Source: Gigaspora rosea
Lineage: Eukaryota > Glomeromycota > Glomeromycetes > Diversisporales > Gigasporaceae
Direction of reading: 5' to 3'
Assembly (NCBI GenBank): GCA_003550325.1
Contig: QKWP01000495.1
Coordinates: forward strand, 229,088-293,087
Length of the DNA: 64,000 nucleotides
This document shows, in pieces, positions 59,401 to 64,000 of this stretch (positions are counted from its first letter, which is position 1; each line of letters starts with the position of its first letter). The position numbers and the translations under genes were made by a program. The notes beneath the pieces were generated by a model that was not told where the DNA came from, did not search any database, and saw only the letters and a program-made list of their open reading frames with translations.

Positions 59401-59652
59401 TAGTGTTCCGCACAAACCGGCTCCGGGCGAGTTCTTTAAGGATCCGGACCTGAACCGAAAAATCTGGTCGGGTCCAAATAGGACCAGTAGCCGAAAAAAC
59501 CTTGTAACCGACTCGAATGACCTGAAATATGCGTTATTTGATTTCGGCTCGGATCCGACTAAAGGTCCGGAATCGAAGCGTCCAAAAAATAGCGCGGATT
59601 CGATCCGAGGGTCTGGTTTCGAGTCGGTTCGGTTCGTTTTTGTGGAATACTA
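59401..59652. mobile_element. hAT-like element with GC-richer interior
   Basis: The left end TAGTGTTCCGCACAAA and the reverse complement of the right end TAGTATTCCACAAAAA match at 13 of 16. The flanks attttaat (59393-59400) and attctgat (59653-59660) match at 6 of 8. The interior has ccggacc, gaaccga and cggttcggttcg motifs quite unlike the AT-rich host. An open frame across it is compositional. Confidence 0.68.
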
Positions 59653-60384
59653 ATTCTGATCAACACTCACTCTGGCTTAAATTGGGCCAATTTTATTTCA
59701 AGGGAATGATTGTTTGAGAAAAGAATTGACGAAACATGTAACGCCGAATATATGTTTTAATTAAAAATGCGCTGCCAATATGATTGTGAATTTTGTCGAT
59801 CACTTTTTTTCATAGAAATATATTATATAAACTTCAAACCATTATAACTATTTTTTTATTTAAGTAAATCTGGCGGATTGTGCATATATACGTGGTTTTA
59901 AAACTACATTGCCAAAATTTCAATTTACTTATAAAGCTTATTAATTTTCAAAGTGATAAATTGAAAATTTGAAACGTAGTTTTAAAGTCACGTTAATTAT
60001 AATGTCTTGAAGTTTATAATATCAGATATATTTTTATAAAAACAAAATTTCAAAAAATTTTCATAGTGCCAATCATATTTCATGATAGTAAATTATTTGG
60101 CATGAAACACCCAAATGTTGACATTACGGTGTCGAGGAAATGAGTTGGCGGTTAAATAGCTTTCGGGAAATTTAGCGATATCCCTCTCAACAAAGTACTT
60201 TAAACTGTACAAATACTTACCTGTTGAGAAAATGGAAACTGTACTGGAATCGGGAAATATAGGTAATACGGATATTAACATTAATACTAACTAAAGCACT
60301 ATGTTAACAGCTAAACCCTAGTATGGCATGCTACGAAGGAGGCGTGGAAGATTTGGTCCAAGTAACTAGGTCAATAAGGTTAAG
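59653..60384. other. Intergenic, inverted pair only
   Basis: A loose inverted repeat pairs ttttaaaactacattgcc (59894) with gaaacgtagttttaaagtc (59971). No gene was recognised. Confidence 0.35.
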
Positions 60385-60704
60385 GTGGGTTCGTATTATT
60401 TCACCGACAATCACTTCACCGACCTAACATTTCACCGACAAATACTCACCGACAAGTTCATTTTACCGACAGTTTGTTTCACCGAAGCTCATTTCACCGA
60501 CAAGTTTTTTTTCAAAAAGCACACTAAATTTAGCCCTAATTCTACCTAATTCTACCCTGACCCTAACGACAATGACCAGAATTACTTTGTCGGTGAAATG
60601 AGCTTCGGCGAAATAAACTGTCGGTAAAATGAACTTGTCGGTGAATAATTGTCTGTGAAATGTTATGTCGGTGAAGTGATTGTCGATTAATTGATTGCCA
60701 CCCG
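60385..60704. mobile_element. Foldback element built of ttcaccgaca repeats
   Basis: The left half has at least six forms of ttcaccgaca with the order caatcacttcaccgac, aacatttcac, aagttcattttaccgac, gctcatttcaccgaca. The right half is the reverse complement in the same order (gtcggtgaaatgagc ... gtcggtgaagtgattg). The ends share GTGG followed by diverged DNA. A long hairpin with internal short tandem repeats. Confidence 0.7.
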
Positions 60705-61289
60705 GTTAGGGTTAAGAATATTCATTTTTATCTCACAACGCGTTTGAAAAGCTTACTAAATTTCTCGATATTAATAGACGTCATATAAAACCTTTATTTT
60801 ATTACATAAGAAGGTTATGCTAAAGTTCATTGGGCCGAAAAACATTTAGCTTGCAAAAATATCATTATATCCTATCAACAGAGCATATGACATGCTTTAT
60901 AGTTTACAGTAAGTCGTTTTAAATACACTGGCCCTTCAAAGCTATGGGATACGGTATGTAATACAGTATAAATTCGAACTTTAATTAAAAAGTAGAATTA
61001 ATATATATATTTATATCTCAACAATACAGACAAGTTTCACAATTATTTCGTTAAAGAATTGAAAATCTTGAACAAGACGAAATTTTTTCAATCCAACTGT
61101 GGCAAAACAAATCATTACTAATAAATTTCTTAATCAAGCTACCCTATGAAAACTCTATACACGGAATTGCATGCATAAATACGACGGGTTTCATAATCAC
61201 TGCACGGAAACTTATTATTCAAAAAACTTAATACATGTTATCACACGAAAAATTGAAATACGGCATAGTATTATATCCATATATAGACT
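60705..61289. other. Intergenic, nothing recognised
   Basis: AT-rich DNA with no open frame of note, repeat or RNA gene that I can see. Confidence 0.35.
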
Positions 61290-61695
61290 TGTATTAATCT
61301 TAATGATCACATAATTTCCGTGCACTAACGTGCACAATCTTTAAGGTTCTTAACGATCATAATTTTCATGCACTGACGTGCACAATCGTTAAGATTCTTA
61401 ACGATCATAACTTACGTGCACAATCATTAACGATCATCAGTACACTGACGTCACGATCATCACAATCTCAATCGTTAAGATTCCTTAACGATCACAATTT
61501 TTCGTGCACTGACGTGCACAATCATTAAGATTCTTAACGATCATAATTTTCGTGCGTTGACGTGCACAATCGTTAAGATTCTTAACGATTATAATTCCGT
61601 GTACTAACGTGATGATTATTAAGATCCTTAACGATCATAATTCCGTGCATTAACGTGATGATCGTTAAGTTTCTTAATAATTATAATTTCCGTGC
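61290..61695. repeat. Hairpin minisatellite, about 48-bp unit, about eight copies
   Basis: Degenerate tandem units each combine a cgtgcactgacgtgcac dyad and a cgttaagattcttaacg dyad joined by atcataattNN. Unit lengths vary from about 35 to 50 bp, with some units missing one dyad. Every unit can form two small hairpins. Confidence 0.8.
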
Positions 61696-62344
61696 ATTGA
61701 CGCGCACAAAAATGTTCATTTAGTGAGTAAATAAATATTTACTTTTTTGTTTTTTTTGTTTTTTTTTTTGCATTTAACAATAAATTTGCATGACACACGC
61801 AAATCACATTCGATTTGTAATGGGTTTTATAATTTACCACCATGGCGATGTACTGCATCCCTTGATCAACCAATTAGAATGCAGGATCAGGTGTAATGTG
61901 AAATCGAAGCGATTATGATTTTTTTTCAAAAATTAGCCATAGCACGAAATTTTGCCTATGAAATCATCTCTCATGCACTAACAAAAATAATTCCTCTCGA
62001 AATTTTGGGTTAGTATCTCTTTGTTAAATTGCTCTATTCTAACCCTATCCCTCACTCTAACCCCATCTCTCACCCTCACTCTAACCCTAAACTTTATTGT
62101 TTTGATTTTACATTACACCGGATCTTATAGGGTGCGGTGTATTGCATATGCAAAAAAATCAAAAGCTCTTTTTTTTTTTACAACTCACTAATTTTATATA
62201 ATTTTTTTTAGTTGTTTCATTGTTTTTAAAGTCATCCTTTGGAGTTATTGCTTTGGATTGCTCTTATGGAACCACTATCATTTTGTGTATGTTATTTCAT
62301 CATTTTTGGAGGTATTGTAATATTGTTTTTTTTACTACAGTTCG
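61696..62344. other. Intergenic with a possible inverted-repeat element
   Basis: gatcaggtgtaatgtgaaatc (61884) and gattttacattacaccggatc (62104) are inverted copies. Outer parts (atgtactgcatcccttgatc and ggtgcggtgtattgcat) are weakly so. Between them lie ctaaccctatccctcactct and similar telomere-like runs. No gene. Confidence 0.45.
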
Positions 62345-62943
62345 AACAACCTAGTCCCAACAAATGAAATTTCTAGCGGCCAAATCTGAAATTACATAAT
62401 GCAGCCAAATTTGATATTTTTATTATATGCAGTCAAATTTTATATTTTCATTATATGTGCCAAATTTGATATTTTCATTATATACGGCCAAATTTGATAG
62501 CATAGCAGAAACGCATATTTTTATGGCAAATCACAGGTTATAACATTCTTGTGATTGGCTAATTGATGTAGATCCAAACATGATTACTGACCAATCAAAA
62601 TCAATTAAAAATTCTTTCAATATGCAAAATACAAAAAGATGCTTTATTTAGTATTAATAAAAGCAAAGCCTTTTAATACTAAAGTAATTTATTCTATTTT
62701 CAACTGTAAGATTTTACTAAAAATGCATTATATTAACATGCCACTGCTCTATATCTATATTACTATAATTAAATCACACTATTATTTTATTATACTACAT
62801 ATTTGAGATAATTTTCTTTTTTGTTTGAAATATAATACATATATATTTGTCTTATTTTGGGTAAAATAAATTGTTAAACCATTTATATTGCTTATCCTGT
62901 TTAATAAATATATAAAGTTTTATATTAATATAACACTCACGGC
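62345..62943. repeat. Direct repeat left copy and short tandem repeats
   Basis: Three tandem copies of gccaaatttgatattttcat occur at about 62400-62500. The stretch from about 62480 to 62660 (catatttttatNgNaaatcacaggttataacattcttgtg) recurs at about 63722-63905. No coding sequence. Confidence 0.65.
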
Positions 62944-63405
62944 TTAAGGGTAGAGTATATGTCGATCATTTTATTAATAAACTATTAACCAAATTTATAA
63001 ATTTAGTAATTAGTACATAGATAAACAAAATTTTTTTATATCGATTTAAGATTTAGCGCAGTAAAAACATAGTGCATATTAGTAGTAATCATATGACAAA
63101 TTTTGAACCAATTTGAATTTGTCATTAAAAAGTTAGATGAGGGCAAGATCTGCGAGAGCCTGTACAAATCTGCGAGAGCCTATTATAGCATATTACAGGT
63201 TCTCGTGGATCTTGCCCTTATTTAACTTTTTGATGACAAATTCAAATTAGTTCAAAATTTATCATATGATTATTGCTAATATGCACTATGTTTTTACTGC
63301 GCTAAATCTTAAATCGATATAAAAAAATTTTTTAGATCCATAATGCCAGCTAAATTTTGCCAATAGTTTATTAGTAAAAATGATCGACATATACTCTACC
63401 CTTAA
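62944..63405. mobile_element. 462-bp long inverted-repeat MITE
   Basis: The arms are close to 200 bp: ttaagggtagagtatatgtc at the left and gacatatactctacccttaa at the right, continuing through atcgatttaagatttagcgc and gcgctaaatcttaaatcgat. The tips are TTAA on both sides, which may be a TTAA target or part of the terminus. The loop contains a doubled atctgcgagagcct. No coding sequence. Confidence 0.85.
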
Positions 63406-64000
63406 CAATTTATAAATCTATTGTTTGGCTTCATAATTTAAACATAATAGAAACTCAATAAACTCTGCAATTACCAAATGTCCTACCTTTGTTCTTATGA
63501 AACTTTCTGGAGAAAGCAATTAAAAATGATTAGAAAAGATTTTCTGCTAGAAACACTCAAAATGAATAAATTTTACTTATAAATGGGGGCACCTTGAGTT
63601 TAACTTATTATGGTTAAGCGGATGATGAAATTTTTTGTTTTTAGACTACAACTATATATCAAATTTTCAATTGCCATATAAATAGTTTGTGTAACTATTA
63701 TTTCAAAATCTATCAATTTGATTTTTTCATTATATACAGCCAAATTTGATAGAATAGCAAAAACTCATATTTTTATAGAAAATCACAGGTTATAACATTC
63801 TTGTGATTGGCTAATTGATATAGATACAAACGTGATTATTGACCAATCAAATCAATTAAAAATTCTTTTGATAAGCAAAATACATAAAGATAATTTATTT
63901 AGTATTAAGGGGCGTGCCATTTATCACGTAATATTTTTTACTTAATAGCCGCCCCCATCCATGTATGGTGTGATCACCCTAATCTCAATTCTGATTGGTT
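63406..64000. repeat. Direct repeat right copy and window end
   Basis: 63722-63905 repeats 62480-62660. Beyond it, ggggcgtgccatttatcacg (63910) followed by gccgccccc looks like the edge of another element that continues outside the window. No gene recognised. Confidence 0.5.

Noticed and set aside
59345-59653. 102-residue frame with better codon balance
   Set aside because: It lies within a 252-bp element with hAT-like ends. The composition comes from ggttcgg/ccgaacc repeats, and it matches no family I know.
61290-61695. CRISPR-like array
   Set aside because: Units are contiguous and degenerate with no unique spacers, and the genome is eukaryotic.
62480-63905. LTR retrotransposon from the direct repeats
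   Set aside because: There is no TG...CA boundary, primer-binding site, polypurine tract or coding sequence; the interior is a foldback MITE.
1-64000. tRNA, rRNA or other structured RNA genes
   Set aside because: I looked for B-box-like GGTTCGANNCC and rRNA core motifs on both strands. The few partial hits lacked a cloverleaf. A covariance-model scan would be needed to be sure.

Overview
The window is strongly AT-rich, intron-bearing fungal DNA, most likely from an arbuscular mycorrhizal fungus (Rhizophagus or a close glomeromycete). The reasons are: a TPR + C-x2-C/C-x2-C + protein kinase family with the HCDFHSGNILL and DLGLS motifs typical of the expanded Rhizophagus kinases; short introns (about 75-100 bp) with GTAAGT donors; no bacterial features; and dense non-autonomous transposons. 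Species assignment is inference, since no search was run.

Layout. 459-1664 (-): a complete six-exon caleosin (lipid-droplet peroxygenase family). 2.7-7.7 kb: non-coding DNA with two artefactual duplications, each joined by a single N. 7822-8770 (-): a gene that reads as a secreted 52-residue peptide assembled from a signal-peptide exon, seven micro-exons of 3 or 6 nt, and a short last exon, all separated by homologous phase-2 introns. This is the most unusual object in the window. 9-15.6 kb: repeats and MITEs, several with target-site duplications and with empty paralogous sites that prove insertion.

15.5-59.1 kb: five copies (A-E), all on the minus strand, of one segmental unit. Each carries a TPR-kinase gene plus kilobases of shared upstream DNA. 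Copy B (28891-32004) is the only one whose kinase gene is open throughout, but it has lost the ancestral start codon. E differs from an open gene by one base in a run of A. A, C and D are pseudogenes. C is cut by a mariner-type element, and D carries a 576-bp inverted-repeat element inside the kinase exon. The B-C and D-E junctions are the same at base level (apart from a 3.84-kb insertion in B-C), so B+C and D+E are copies of one dimer. A further decayed kinase fragment lies on the plus strand at 25.6 kb.

59-64 kb: no genes recognised; several inverted-repeat elements, a hairpin minisatellite and a direct repeat flanking a 462-bp inverted repeat.

How the genes might work together: there is no operon logic here. 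The caleosin suits lipid storage, the micro-exon gene suits a host-facing secreted peptide, and the TPR-kinases suit an expanding and decaying signalling family. These roles are inferred from family membership only. No tRNA, rRNA or CRISPR was found by eye.
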